Assembly: GCF_023229695.1 (NCBI RefSeq)
Contig: NZ_JALNYS010000006.1
Coordinates: 62,001 to 126,000 of the forward strand
Length of the DNA: 64,000 bases
Source: Sulfuricurvum sp.
GTDB taxonomy: Bacteria; Campylobacterota; Campylobacteria; Campylobacterales; Sulfurimonadaceae
Reading direction: 5' to 3'
The notes under the pieces were generated by a model, which saw only the letters and a list, made by a program, of their open reading frames with translations, ran no database searches and was not told where the DNA came from. Shown in pieces: positions 51,674-61,471 of this stretch. The position numbers and the translations under genes were made by a program. How positions within the stretch are numbered: the stretch's first letter is position 1; every line of letters starts with the position of its first letter.

Positions 51674-54397
51674 CTATTTCAACTCACCCCAGTGATTCCC
51701 GATATGCATCGACGTTTTCAGCGGGACACGCAGTTCTAAAATACTCTCCATCGCCTCGACAAATCGTACGGCATACTCTTCGGCGACATCCTCATCCACT
51801 TCAAAAATCAGTTCATCATGAATTTGCAGCAACATTCGCGCCCCAAGCCCTTCTTCACGGATCATTGCATCGATCGTATTCATCGAGAGTTTGATCAGAT
51901 CGGATGCGGAGCCTTGGAATACGGTATTGACCGACTCGCGCTCATACGCCGCTTTGAGCATCGGGGTAGCGGAGGCGAAATCAAAATAGCGGCGGCGGTG
52001 GAGCAGCGTTTCGACGTACCCCATCTCCTTGGCCTGCTCTACGATACCGCTAAAATACCCCTTGACACTCGGAAACGTCTCGAAATAACGATCGATGATC
52101 GCTTTTGCCTCCTTGGTCGTAATCCCCAGCGTATCGGAGAGCTTTTTTTGCCCCATACCGTATAATAGACCGAAGTTGACCGTTTTGGCGATGTTACGTT
52201 TGCTCACCGCTTCCTCTTCGCCGAACAACGCTATCGCAGTTTGCATATGGATGTCATGCCCTTCGTTAAAAGCATTGACCAAAACCGCATCCCCGCTGAA
52301 ATGGGCGAGGAGGCGCAGTTCGATTTGCGAATAGTCGATCCCGATCAGTTTTTTACCCTGCGGTGCGACGAACGCTTCGCGGATACGCATCCCCAATGCG
52401 GTTTTTACGGGGATATTTTGGAGATTCGGATTTTTTGAGCTGAGCCGTCCCGTCGCCGTCCCCGTCTGGACAAACGAAGTATAAATACGGGAAGCCGAAT
52501 CGTTTTGCGCCAATGCGATTAGCGGTTCGATATAGGTGGAATAGAGCTTGTGGTATTCGCGGTACTGCAACAGCATCGGGATCACCGCATGCTCGTTTTT
52601 CAACCCTTCCAAAACCTGCTCATCGGTACTGTATCCGGTTTTGGTTTTTTTGCCGTGCGCCAGCCCCAACGTCTCGAATAAAATAACCCCGAGTTGTTTC
52701 GGAGAATTGAGATTAAACACGGTTCCGCATGCGCTGTGGATTTGCTCCGTGAGAGTGGCGATCTCTAAGGCTACCTCTTTTTTAAACGTCTCCAACACCG
52801 CCGTGTCAACGGCGATCCCGTAACGCTCCATCCCCAGCAATGTTAAGGTAAAAGGAAATTCGACGCTAAACGCCTCATCCAGTGCCTCTTGTCCACCCTT
52901 TACGAGAAGTTGTTCGCAAAGTACGTCGTAGAGTCGATAGGTGATAATGGCATCTTCTCCTGCGTATTTACACGCATCTTCGATGGCAACGGAGGCGAAA
53001 TTCTCCCCTTTTTTCACCGTATCCTTGAAATGGATCATCTCATGGCGAAGGAGCGAAGCACTCAGATTGTCCATCGCCAAAGAGCGCCCCGAATCCCCAA
53101 GCCATGCCAGAACCATCGTATCGGCATGGATCGGCAAACGCTCCACTCCGAGAAATCGGGTAACGAAATGGAGATCAAACTTGATATTGTGACCGATCAC
53201 CCGATGGGTAAAAATTTTTTCCATTGCAGCTTTCGCGGCACTCCGGGAGACCTGAACCCCAACCCCCAGATAGCTATGGGCCATCGGGACATAATAGCCC
53301 GTTTTCCCCTCCGTACTAAAGCTGAAACCGACCAAAATATCACTGTGGGGATTCAATCCCGTCGTCTCGGTATCGAATGCAATAACGCAATTCCGGGGGA
53401 TCGATGCAATGAGCCTTTCGAGTGCTTCATCGGTATCGATCAACACGCTGCACCCTTGCTCACACTCAACCGTAACTTCACTGCTCTTCGGTACAATAGG
53501 TGCGGCTGAAGATTCCGAAGACTCCTCAAACAGCGCTTTGGCCTTGAGGGTGCGCAACACCGCATTCATCTCGTAATGGACCAAATCGTCATAAATAGGG
53601 AGAAACGGATTGTCAAAATGCATGATAAATTCATTAAAATCCAACCGCTCAAAGACATCGTCTCGGAGGCTCACCAGTTGACGCGAACGAAACGCATCGT
53701 CACGATACGTTTCCAGAAGCCCGCGAATACGCGGCGGAGTCACCTCATCGAGACGTTCGTACATCGCATCAAGGGTTCCGAATTGTGTGAGCAGTTTTTG
53801 CGCCGTCACTTTTCCGATCCCTTTGACTCCGGGAACATTATCCGCACTGTCACCGATGAGGGCTTGGTAATCGATAAACTGGCGCGGATGAACCCCGTAT
53901 TTTTCATCGCAATGGCGTTCATTCAGCACTTTTTTGGCAATCGCATCGACCAGAACAACCAAATCATCTTCTATCAGTTGATAGAGATCTTTATCGTGTG
54001 ATACGATACGGACCAGATGACCGTGTGTGCGCGCTTCACGGACAACCGAAGCGATCACATCATCGGCTTCAAATCCGCTCACGCTGAGTGACTTGTACCC
54101 CATTTTCTCAATCCAGTCGATTGCAACAGGGAGCTGCTGGATCAACTCTTCGGGTGCGGGGGAACGGTTGGCTTTGTACGCAGGATCAATTTCGGCACGA
54201 AAACTCGGCCCCTTCGCATCGAGGGCGAAAATGAGGTAATCGCTGCTGTGATCTTTGTGAAGCGATGCAATAAAATTGATAAATCCGGTCAAAAGACCGG
54301 TCGGAAACCCCTGCTTGTTGCGAAGGGGAGGCAACGCATAAAAACTGCGGAAAAAAAATCCGAACGTATCGATTATCGTGACGGTAGATTGGCCCAT
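51674..54397 (-). CDS. polA: DNA polymerase I
   Basis: A 907-residue PolA. N-terminal 5' nuclease (IDTFGFFFRSFYALP, DNKQGFPTG-like region, DSADNVPGVKGIG), a 3'-5' exonuclease domain with IAFDTETTGLNPHSD, and family A polymerase motifs IGIDYSQIELRLLAH and QIHDELIFEV. All three activities look intact. ATG 54397 is chosen; the in-frame TTG at 54412 lies inside the upstream gene. Confidence 0.95.
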   Translation of the reverse strand: MGQSTVTIIDTFGFFFRSFYALPPLRNKQGFPTGLLTGFINFIASLHKDHSSDYLIFALDAKGPSFRAEIDPAYKANRSPAPEELIQQLPVAIDWIEKMGYKSLSVSGFEADDVIASVVREARTHGHLVRIVSHDKDLYQLIEDDLVVLVDAIAKKVLNERHCDEKYGVHPRQFIDYQALIGDSADNVPGVKGIGKVTAQKLLTQFGTLDAMYERLDEVTPPRIRGLLETYRDDAFRSRQLVSLRDDVFERLDFNEFIMHFDNPFLPIYDDLVHYEMNAVLRTLKAKALFEESSESSAAPIVPKSSEVTVECEQGCSVLIDTDEALERLIASIPRNCVIAFDTETTGLNPHSDILVGFSFSTEGKTGYYVPMAHSYLGVGVQVSRSAAKAAMEKIFTHRVIGHNIKFDLHFVTRFLGVERLPIHADTMVLAWLGDSGRSLAMDNLSASLLRHEMIHFKDTVKKGENFASVAIEDACKYAGEDAIITYRLYDVLCEQLLVKGGQEALDEAFSVEFPFTLTLLGMERYGIAVDTAVLETFKKEVALEIATLTEQIHSACGTVFNLNSPKQLGVILFETLGLAHGKKTKTGYSTDEQVLEGLKNEHAVIPMLLQYREYHKLYSTYIEPLIALAQNDSASRIYTSFVQTGTATGRLSSKNPNLQNIPVKTALGMRIREAFVAPQGKKLIGIDYSQIELRLLAHFSGDAVLVNAFNEGHDIHMQTAIALFGEEEAVSKRNIAKTVNFGLLYGMGQKKLSDTLGITTKEAKAIIDRYFETFPSVKGYFSGIVEQAKEMGYVETLLHRRRYFDFASATPMLKAAYERESVNTVFQGSASDLIKLSMNTIDAMIREEGLGARMLLQIHDELIFEVDEDVAEEYAVRFVEAMESILELRVPLKTSMHIGNHWGELK

Positions 54398-54408
54398 TGT
54401 GTCACTAA

Positions 54409-55221
54409 TCAATGAAACGTTGCAAGAATCGTATCGATCGCACTTTGCAGTTTATCGATATCGTATCCTGCGGCTTCCGCTTTTTTCAGTCCGAACGCGA
54501 TATTGTGTTCCCCAAGCGGATCATTGAGCGGAATGATCGTTTTAACAATATTCAGTGCGGTTGCAAACTCTTTCACCTCTTCGGGAGCCTTTTCCGGAGA
54601 GTCTGAATACTCGATCATCTCCACAAACTCTTTATCAAAATTCCAGTGGGTAAAAATCGCTGCCGTAACGGTTGCCGTCGTATCTTCCACATACGATTTT
54701 TCCACAGCCGCTATGTTAACGGCTCTCTCAACGTCGGACCGGAAATTGGTCGCCATATCTTCTTGAATCACGTCGCTCGCAATGATAATTTTCCCCGTCT
54801 CCTGCAAAAAACAGGCCAAAAAGAGTTTATCCGCTTTAACGCGGTCAATCTGGGTATACCACTTTTGCATCAATGCCGCTTGGATCGATGATATTTCGGC
54901 AAAGCGCTCAGAACTGATCCCATAGGGCTCCATATCGACGTTCAAAAGCTTGCGGACCGAATTGCCCAGTCCGATCGACCGGGTCATACTCATACCGAAC
55001 AAAGAGACCGCCTGAGCCACATTGATAATAGTACGGTTAAAACTGTAAAGAGGTGAATTTGCCGCCTTCAGCAAATTGGCAACGATCATCGGATCGGTTT
55101 CAACCGTTTTGACCAACTGTTGGATGGAAGAGTCCGGATCGTTACAGATACGCTGCATCTCCAATACCGTTTTCGGAAGGGGGGGCAATGATTTAATACT
55201 ATTAATAATCGAACTTTTCAT
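54409..55221 (-). CDS. HDOD-domain protein
   Basis: A 270-residue HDOD protein (residues about 10-205, starting 'IKSLPPLPKTVLEMQRICNDPDSS' in part PPLPKTVLEMQRICNDP). HDOD domains resemble HD phosphohydrolases but lack the catalytic pair, and act in signalling. It precedes polA by 11 bases. Confidence 0.85.
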   Translation of the reverse strand: MKSSIINSIKSLPPLPKTVLEMQRICNDPDSSIQQLVKTVETDPMIVANLLKAANSPLYSFNRTIINVAQAVSLFGMSMTRSIGLGNSVRKLLNVDMEPYGISSERFAEISSIQAALMQKWYTQIDRVKADKLFLACFLQETGKIIIASDVIQEDMATNFRSDVERAVNIAAVEKSYVEDTTATVTAAIFTHWNFDKEFVEMIEYSDSPEKAPEEVKEFATALNIVKTIIPLNDPLGEHNIAFGLKKAEAAGYDIDKLQSAIDTILATFH

Positions 55222-55264
55222 TTCATTCCTCTATAATTTTTGATAATTTTGTGTTAGTTAGCAA

Positions 55265-58081
55265 TTATACCCTATCTAATTCGAGAGCCAAATATTTTCC
55301 GGTAAAACTTCCGGTACTTTCCCAGCTTTTGGCAACACTCTCCGGGTCCCCTTCCGCAACAAGCAAGCCCCCTCCGTCTCCCCCCTCGGGCCCCATATCA
55401 ATGATATAATCGGCATTTTTGATCATATCCAGATTATGTTCGATGACCAATACCGAATTCCCGAGTTCAACAAAATTATGGAGTACTTTCGTCAGACGGT
55501 TGACGTCGTCAAAGTGCAGACCCGTCGTCGGTTCATCGAGGATATAGAGGGTACTTCCCGTATCCCGGCGGCTCAGCTCTTTGGAAAGCTTGATCCGCTG
55601 CGCTTCTCCGCCGGAGAGGGTCACCGCATTTTGCCCCAACGTGATATAATCAAGCCCGACATCGCTAAGGGTCTGTAAAATCAGTTTCATTTTCGGAATC
55701 GGAGCAAAAAACTGCAACGCTTCCCCCACGCTCATCCCTAAAACGTCCGAAATGGTTTTCCCTTTGTACTCCACCTGCAGGGTCTGAAGATTGTAACGGC
55801 TCCCGTGACACGCATCGCATTTCACCATAATATCGGGGAGAAAGTGCATTTCGATCTTGATTTCTCCCTCTCCCTGACACTTTTCACATCGCCCCCCCTT
55901 GACGTTAAAGCTGAAACGCGACGCGGTGTACCCTCGAATCTGAGCCTCTTTGGTTTTGGCAAAAAGGTTGCGGATCTCATCCATCACCCCCGTGTAGGTT
56001 GCGGGATTGGAGCGCGGCGTCCGTCCGATAGGACTTTGATCGAGATAAATCACTTTATCGAGTTTGTCGAGTCCTTCAACTTCGACCCCCGCTACACGGT
56101 TCACTTTTCGCGCATGGTTCAAAATTTCACGGGTCACCGGCAGCAGAGTCTGCAAAATCAGTGAGCTTTTACCGCTCCCGCTCACCCCCGTAACGCAAAC
56201 AAAGTTTTTGAGGGGGATCCGTATGCTCAAATCTTTGATATTGTTCAAAGTGACATTTTTCATACTCATCCACTCTACCTGAGGGCGGCGGTAAAAGTAT
56301 TTGATCTGCTTGCGTCCCGACATGTAATCGGCCGTCAGGGTATCGCTCTTTCGCAGCTCTTCCAATGTTCCGGCGAACATGACATTCCCTCCGAATTTTC
56401 CCGCACCCGGACCGATATCGATAATAAAATCGGCATGTTCAATCGTCTCTTTATCGTGTTCGACGACAATCACGGTATTCCCCTTCTCCTGCAATGAACG
56501 AAGGGTACGGATGAGTTTGAGGGTGTCGCGTTCATGCAATCCGATACTCGGCTCATCGAGGACATACATTACCCCCGTCAAACCGCTCCCGATCTGGCTT
56601 GCGATACGGATACGCTGTGCTTCTCCTCCGCTGATCGTACGGGCATCCCGGCTCAGAGAAAGGTATCCCAACCCCACATCATAGAGAAAGAAAAGGCGCT
56701 CCCGAATCTCATTGAGGATTGACGCGGCGATCATCGCCTCTTGGTCGCCCAGATGCTCAAACGTTGCCGGATCGGTAAACCACATATACGAATCTTTCAT
56801 CGGCATCGAAATGATATCACCGATCCCTTTTCCGGCAACTTTCACCGCAAGCGATTCGCGTTTAAGCCGATAGGAGTTGCACACATTACACGGTTTTTCA
56901 CTCATGTAATCGGCCAAATCTTTTTCATCTTTGAAAATATCATACGCTATCCGTACAATACCGGGCCAGACACGGGTAATCGGATGTTCCTGCCATTTAA
57001 AGGTAACATCCTCGATACCTCCGTGCAAAATCGCCTTTTTCTGATGCTCTTCAAGGGTATAAAAGGGGGCGTTGACATTGATTCCCGATGCGGCACAAAA
57101 AGCTTTCAGAAAGGTAAAATAGTACCCTTTGTTAAAACCGTAGACGATTTTAATAGCCCCTTTTTCAATCGGAAGTTCCGAATCGATAATCTTGTCGTAA
57201 TCCAGAGCGTAGCGTATTCCCAATCCGTCACATTCCGAACATGCCCCTTTCGGGGAGTTAAAGGAAAAGGAGAGCGGCTCAAGCGGGTCAAAACTCACTT
57301 TACAATCAAAACAGGCACTGTGTTCACTGTAATGGATCAATTTTTCATGCAGACCGATCTCCTCACCGTTTTGAATCTCGATCTCTACTTCACCGTAACT
57401 CTCTTTGAGCGCTTTTTCAACATCCTGTGCCAGCCGGTCATGATTCTCCGGCTTGATGACAAGGCGGTCGATCACTACTTTCAGGGTGTGTTTTTTGGTT
57501 TTGGAAAGCTCCACCTCCTCATCCAGACGGACCATAACCCCATCAATCATGATACGGACATACCCTTTATGACGCAATGATTCGAGAATATCGGCGAAGC
57601 TCCCTTTCTTTTCACGTATCAACGGAGAGAGGATCACCACTTTGGCATTTTCGGGAAGCTTGTGAACCTGATCAATAATGTCCTGTGCCGACATTTTTGA
57701 GATTTTCTTTCCGCATAAATGGCAGTGCTGAACCCCGATACGGGCATACAAAAGACGAAGATAGTCGTAGATCTCGGTAATCGTCCCTACAGTCGAGCGG
57801 GGATTTTTAGAGGTGGTTTTCTGATCGATCGCGATGGCCGGGGTGAGCCCTTCGATCTTGTCAACATCCGGTTTGCCGATACGATCCAAAAACTGTCGCG
57901 CATAGCTGGAAAGCGATTCGATATAGCGGCGCTGCCCCTCCGCATAGAGGGTATCAAATGCCAGTGTCGACTTACCGCTTCCGCTGATTCCGGTACAAAC
58001 GATCAGTTTGTTTTTCGGAATTTCAAGAGAAATATTTTTGAGATTGTGCTCTCTGGCACCGATTATTTTAATTGTGTCCAT
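55265..58081 (-). CDS. uvrA: Excinuclease ABC subunit A
   Basis: A 938-residue UvrA. First Walker A GISGSGKST (31-39), second GVSGSGKSS, two ABC signatures (ISGGEAQRI, LSGGEAQRI) and zinc-finger cysteines (CHLCGKK, CFDC..CSEC, CEKC..CDAC). It recognises DNA damage in nucleotide-excision repair. It is 3 bases downstream of the TSUP permease stop and may be co-transcribed with it. Confidence 0.96.
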   Translation of the reverse strand: MDTIKIIGAREHNLKNISLEIPKNKLIVCTGISGSGKSTLAFDTLYAEGQRRYIESLSSYARQFLDRIGKPDVDKIEGLTPAIAIDQKTTSKNPRSTVGTITEIYDYLRLLYARIGVQHCHLCGKKISKMSAQDIIDQVHKLPENAKVVILSPLIREKKGSFADILESLRHKGYVRIMIDGVMVRLDEEVELSKTKKHTLKVVIDRLVIKPENHDRLAQDVEKALKESYGEVEIEIQNGEEIGLHEKLIHYSEHSACFDCKVSFDPLEPLSFSFNSPKGACSECDGLGIRYALDYDKIIDSELPIEKGAIKIVYGFNKGYYFTFLKAFCAASGINVNAPFYTLEEHQKKAILHGGIEDVTFKWQEHPITRVWPGIVRIAYDIFKDEKDLADYMSEKPCNVCNSYRLKRESLAVKVAGKGIGDIISMPMKDSYMWFTDPATFEHLGDQEAMIAASILNEIRERLFFLYDVGLGYLSLSRDARTISGGEAQRIRIASQIGSGLTGVMYVLDEPSIGLHERDTLKLIRTLRSLQEKGNTVIVVEHDKETIEHADFIIDIGPGAGKFGGNVMFAGTLEELRKSDTLTADYMSGRKQIKYFYRRPQVEWMSMKNVTLNNIKDLSIRIPLKNFVCVTGVSGSGKSSLILQTLLPVTREILNHARKVNRVAGVEVEGLDKLDKVIYLDQSPIGRTPRSNPATYTGVMDEIRNLFAKTKEAQIRGYTASRFSFNVKGGRCEKCQGEGEIKIEMHFLPDIMVKCDACHGSRYNLQTLQVEYKGKTISDVLGMSVGEALQFFAPIPKMKLILQTLSDVGLDYITLGQNAVTLSGGEAQRIKLSKELSRRDTGSTLYILDEPTTGLHFDDVNRLTKVLHNFVELGNSVLVIEHNLDMIKNADYIIDMGPEGGDGGGLLVAEGDPESVAKSWESTGSFTGKYLALELDRV

Positions 58082-58084
58082 TAT

Positions 58085-58825
58085 TTACCCCGCTATCAAT
58101 TTGTATGCCGTAATGCTAAAAATAAGTGTATAAAAAAGGATCAGGATTTGCTTATAATGGGTGATTTTCGTTTTATCCACCAGCCAAATTCCCAATCGGA
58201 TACCGATTAATGAGGTAACCGCCATAATGATTCCTGCATGAAAGTTGATCAAGCCAAGACTCACCATCGTTATAAATGCCGAAAGGGAGGTAAACATCAC
58301 ATAAAATAGGGCCACTGCCGAGGCTTTTTTCAATGGAAATCCCATAAAACTGACCAAAATCGGGGTCAGTAAAATAGACCCCCCCACTCCGAGCATCCCT
58401 GAAAAAATACCGATTCCGCCGCCGATGGCGCTATACAGAGGACGATTAACCACTTCAGCGCGTGTCGGCACCGGATTCGAAAAGGCCAAACGTCCCAGCG
58501 TGAACGCAACAATCCCCAAAAAGAGCCACTCCAGAAATGACGTATCCAGCGCTTTGACCAGCATCGCCCCGATCACCGCTCCGACGACCCCGCCAAATCC
58601 GAAATATTTTACATCTCCGATCCCGTAGGTTTTGTTTTTTTGATGGATCCATGCCGCCATCAGTGACCCCGCTACCATCTGCATCACCGAAATTCCGATC
58701 GCCTCTTTAATCCCGAATCCGAGTACCAAAAGCAGCGGAACCGTAACGGTCCCCCCGCCAATACCGAAGAAACCCGACATGGTACCGACTAGAATCCCTA
58801 AAAAACTCAATTCAATCGTCATCAT
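58085..58825 (-). CDS. TSUP (TauE/SafE-type) membrane permease
   Basis: A 246-residue permease with about eight transmembrane helices in two repeats (LGILVGTMSGFFGIGGG and GIGIFSGMLGVGGS). TSUP proteins export or import sulfite, sulfonates or other sulfur anions. Start codons ATG 58825 or 58822 lie next to GTGGA; the longer in-frame form from 58846 begins with TTG. A perfect 8 bp inverted repeat lies just upstream. Confidence 0.85.
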   Translation of the reverse strand: MMTIELSFLGILVGTMSGFFGIGGGTVTVPLLLVLGFGIKEAIGISVMQMVAGSLMAAWIHQKNKTYGIGDVKYFGFGGVVGAVIGAMLVKALDTSFLEWLFLGIVAFTLGRLAFSNPVPTRAEVVNRPLYSAIGGGIGIFSGMLGVGGSILLTPILVSFMGFPLKKASAVALFYVMFTSLSAFITMVSLGLINFHAGIIMAVTSLIGIRLGIWLVDKTKITHYKQILILFYTLIFSITAYKLIAG

Positions 58826-58848
58826 TCCACTTTCTTTACAAATCAATC

Positions 58849-58870
58849 ATTTGTCGAATGTACGACAAAT
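58849..58870. promoter_or_regulatory. Operator-like inverted repeat ATTTGTCG-N6-CGACAAAT
   Basis: ATTTGTCG (58849-58856) and CGACAAAT (58863-58870) are perfect complements around AATGTA, 24 bases upstream of the permease start. The 22 bp dyad has the size of a dimeric repressor site. On the forward strand it is followed by TTTT, so a terminator for a message from the left is a weaker option. Confidence 0.5.
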
Positions 58871-59035
58871 TTTACTACCTTCGCGGCAAACAGAAGTGTC
58901 AAAGTCATCTTTCGGTCTTTTGCAAACGAATCAGATCGCGCGATTATACTCGTTTCACCCTTCAATAGAACTCTTTTAGATCACCTGATTTTACGCTATA
59001 ATCAATTCTCATACTTACGTTCACAGAAGGGTACG

Positions 59036-59458
59036 ATGCTACCGATTATTATCCAAGCGGCTGAAAATTTCTGCCTTCATCAAATAAGGGATTCCTACCG
59101 ATTTGTTCCTCCCCTTAACAGTATGAGAACGTTTCTTGCTTATATTGATATCGAAGCGGAAAACGGTAGCGCGCATCGCGCCTTTATCGGCTGTGACCGC
59201 CTCTTGATTCAGATGATCACCGAGATTTTTTTGGGAGAAGAGGAGAGCGACGACGAGACGTTGATCGACATGCTGCTGGAAACGACCAATATGATAGTCG
59301 GAAGCGCCAAAGTACTCGCATCGGAAGCTTACGATACGTCAATCCGTATCGCAACCCCTTTTTTCTCCCCGGACGAAACAATCGGTTCAAACGGGGAGGA
59401 TCTCTGTTGTATCAGTATAAAAAACGGCGAAATGTTGATTGCCGTAAAAAGGTTGTAA
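59036..59458 (+). CDS. CheX-like chemotaxis protein
   Basis: A 140-residue protein with the CheX/CheC-like phosphatase fold: 'IDMLLETTNMIVGSAKVLAS' contains the E-x2-N helix (ETTN) used to dephosphorylate CheY-P. It is 3 bases upstream of fliN and probably acts at the flagellar switch. It is shorter than FliY and separate from FliN. Confidence 0.75.
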   Translation: MLPIIIQAAENFCLHQIRDSYRFVPPLNSMRTFLAYIDIEAENGSAHRAFIGCDRLLIQMITEIFLGEEESDDETLIDMLLETTNMIVGSAKVLASEAYDTSIRIATPFFSPDETIGSNGEDLCCISIKNGEMLIAVKRL

Positions 59459-59461
59459 CGT

Positions 59462-59800
59462 ATGGATGAAACCCTCACGGTCGACAATAAAGAATCCCAC
59501 ACTTTCGATCGCGCCAAAGAGCTCGCATGGATGGATTACGACGGATTATTGGATATGGAGGTTGAATTTGTCGCCGATTTGGGGCAAACAACCCTCACCC
59601 TAGGTGAAATTATCAAACTTGAAAAAGGTTCCGTCATCGATCTGGGAAAACCGGCCGGAGAGAGTGTCGAATCGTACGTCAACGGCCGAATCATCGGCAA
59701 AGGGGAAGTGATGGTTTATGAAAAAAATCTTGCTATCCGTATCAATGAAGTGCTCGATTCGAGTGCCGTACTCTATTATCTATCAAAAGAGAGACTATGA
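59462..59800 (+). CDS. fliN: Flagellar motor switch protein FliN
   Basis: A 112-residue FliN with a C-terminal SpoA domain (about 30-100; LDMEVEFVADLGQTTLTLGE, then KLEKGSVIDLGKPAGE and GKGEVMVYEKNLAIRINEVL). It forms the C-ring and binds CheY-P. It overlaps the next gene by four bases (ATGA). Confidence 0.92.
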   Translation: MDETLTVDNKESHTFDRAKELAWMDYDGLLDMEVEFVADLGQTTLTLGEIIKLEKGSVIDLGKPAGESVESYVNGRIIGKGEVMVYEKNLAIRINEVLDSSAVLYYLSKERL

Positions 59801-60702
59801 AACTATTTACCGCCCTGTTTTTAGTGTTACTCCCCGCATTTTTATGGGGTTCCAAAATTCTCAGTTACAATATCTACGACCGTAATGACCGTGTTGACGT
59901 CATGCTGACGTTTGATACACCGTATGAAGGGGTTTTACGCCAAAATCGGCAAAATGATACGATTACGATCAAACTCGAGGGGGCATCCCTCGAATCGCAG
60001 AAAGTCAAAAATGTCAATTCCCGGTATCTCAAAAACATTACCCTCACTCCGCAAGGTGAACAGATTGAGATTACGGCGCTCATTTCTAGCGATGTTGTGA
60101 TGCAAGCTTCCAAGACATCCGATTCCTACGGCTTACGGCTCCGTTTTATGAACGGTGTCGCCAATGCCGACAATACCATCAAAAACCCTCCGGTTGATGA
60201 AGCGGCGGTTGAAGGGCTCCCGACCAAAAACGATAATGAATTTGAGCAAAGCTACTACGTTGTTATTGCCGTTTTAATCATCGGTATCGCCATTTTGTTT
60301 TGGCTCAAACAAAACATTGCCAAACGTTCCGGTACCTTGGCGACAGAGCCGAAGGTACCGTGGCTTTTCAACAAACCTTCCAACGGGGCAAAAGCCCCTT
60401 CAACTGCGCCGGTTGCCCCTTCCGGAGAGATCGCGGGAGGTGTCCATATCCGGTTCCAAAAAACGCTCGATCCTTCCCATACCATTGCCATGCTCGATTA
60501 CGGCACACAGAGCTATCTGGTTCTTTTGGGGAACAATACCCTGTTACTGGATAAATTTCAGGACAATATCCCCGTTACCCAAAACGATTTTGAAACCCTT
60601 TTGCAATCCAAACATCGTGAACTCGACGGATTTTTTCAGCTTGCACCGGCACAGGATGAGCCGTTTAATTCTTATAAAGCGAAGGCTTCCGGCAATTATT
60701 AA
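59797..60702 (+). CDS. fliO: FliO-like export protein with N-terminal AMIN-like domain
   Basis: A 301-residue protein: signal peptide (to about residue 18), a periplasmic beta-domain (about 20-125) that resembles AMIN, a transmembrane helix (about 150-168) and a cytoplasmic region with 'MLDYGTQSYLVLLGNNTLLL', the FliO signature. Helicobacter FliO has the same unusual layout. It assists assembly of the FliP export gate. Last gene of the cheX-fliN-fliO unit. Confidence 0.8.
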   Translation: MKLFTALFLVLLPAFLWGSKILSYNIYDRNDRVDVMLTFDTPYEGVLRQNRQNDTITIKLEGASLESQKVKNVNSRYLKNITLTPQGEQIEITALISSDVVMQASKTSDSYGLRLRFMNGVANADNTIKNPPVDEAAVEGLPTKNDNEFEQSYYVVIAVLIIGIAILFWLKQNIAKRSGTLATEPKVPWLFNKPSNGAKAPSTAPVAPSGEIAGGVHIRFQKTLDPSHTIAMLDYGTQSYLVLLGNNTLLLDKFQDNIPVTQNDFETLLQSKHRELDGFFQLAPAQDEPFNSYKAKASGNY

Positions 60703-60710
60703 TTACTCAA

Positions 60711-60848
60711 TGTAACGCACTTTCTGGGCAAAGCCCATAAAGTGGCAGGGACAAATGTCCCTACAACCCCCTAAAGCTTCCCGCATCTTCCGGATGCGGG
60801 AGAAATAACCGACCTTATCGCCTTTTTTAAAAAAATGCGTAAGCTCAG
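60711..60848 (-). repeat. Structured MITE-like repeat, copy I
   Basis: A reverse-orientation copy from TGTAACGCACTTTCTGGGC to ATGCGTAAGCTCAG. Hairpins: CTTTCTGGGC/GCCCATAAAG, GGGAC/GTCCC and GCATC/GATGC. It lies nine bases after fliO and before the convergent Sel1 gene. Confidence 0.8.
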
Positions 60849-60882
60849 CCATTAAACGCCGGAGAAACTCCTCCAGCACCCT

Positions 60883-61353
60883 TTATTTCACATTCCCCAG
60901 ATCATAACGGCTGTAGACATCATACGCCTCTTCCCCACCTGTTGTTGACAATACCTCACGGATCAGTACCGCCGCCTCTTTACGGCTTCCGCCGCCATGC
61001 CCTTTTGCATAAATCTCTGCCAGCGTCACTTTTGCCGCCGCCTCCCCCTGAGCAACCGCCATTTTGAGGTAATGCGCAGCTTTATCAAAATCTTCCGGAA
61101 CCCCCATCGCATTGGCATACGCAAATCCGGCACTCACTTGAGCCGGGAGTATCCCCGCTTCCGCCGCCTGAGCGTAGTATTCGGTTGATTTTTTAAAATC
61201 CCGTGTGACGCCCTGAGCGTTATAATAGAGTGTTCCGAGTGCATACGCGCATCGCGGATCGTCCGTACCTTGAATAAGCCACTCATGCGCCTCTTCATAG
61301 CGTCTGCCGTCATAGGCATTCATACCTGCCGTGTAAAAATCGATTGCCATCAA
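60883..61353 (-). CDS. Sel1-repeat protein
   Basis: A 156-residue protein with three or four Sel1/TPR-like helical repeats (ALGTLYYNAQGVTRDFKKST and AGFAYANAMGVPEDFDKAAH are the clearest). It is a scaffold-type protein; partner unknown. Start is one of two adjacent ATGs (61353 or 61350), with AAAAAAAGG-like sequence upstream. Confidence 0.8.
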   Translation of the reverse strand: MMAIDFYTAGMNAYDGRRYEEAHEWLIQGTDDPRCAYALGTLYYNAQGVTRDFKKSTEYYAQAAEAGILPAQVSAGFAYANAMGVPEDFDKAAHYLKMAVAQGEAAAKVTLAEIYAKGHGGGSRKEAAVLIREVLSTTGGEEAYDVYSRYDLGNVK

Positions 61354-61471
61354 TGTGACCTTTTTTTAGGAGGGATTGTAGCAAAAGAGGCTAACGAGAA
61401 ACTATAACGGGAGGGTTACTTTGAAAGAGGAGGAGAAGTATAAACGGGCGCAAGAAAATTTAGCCTGCCTG

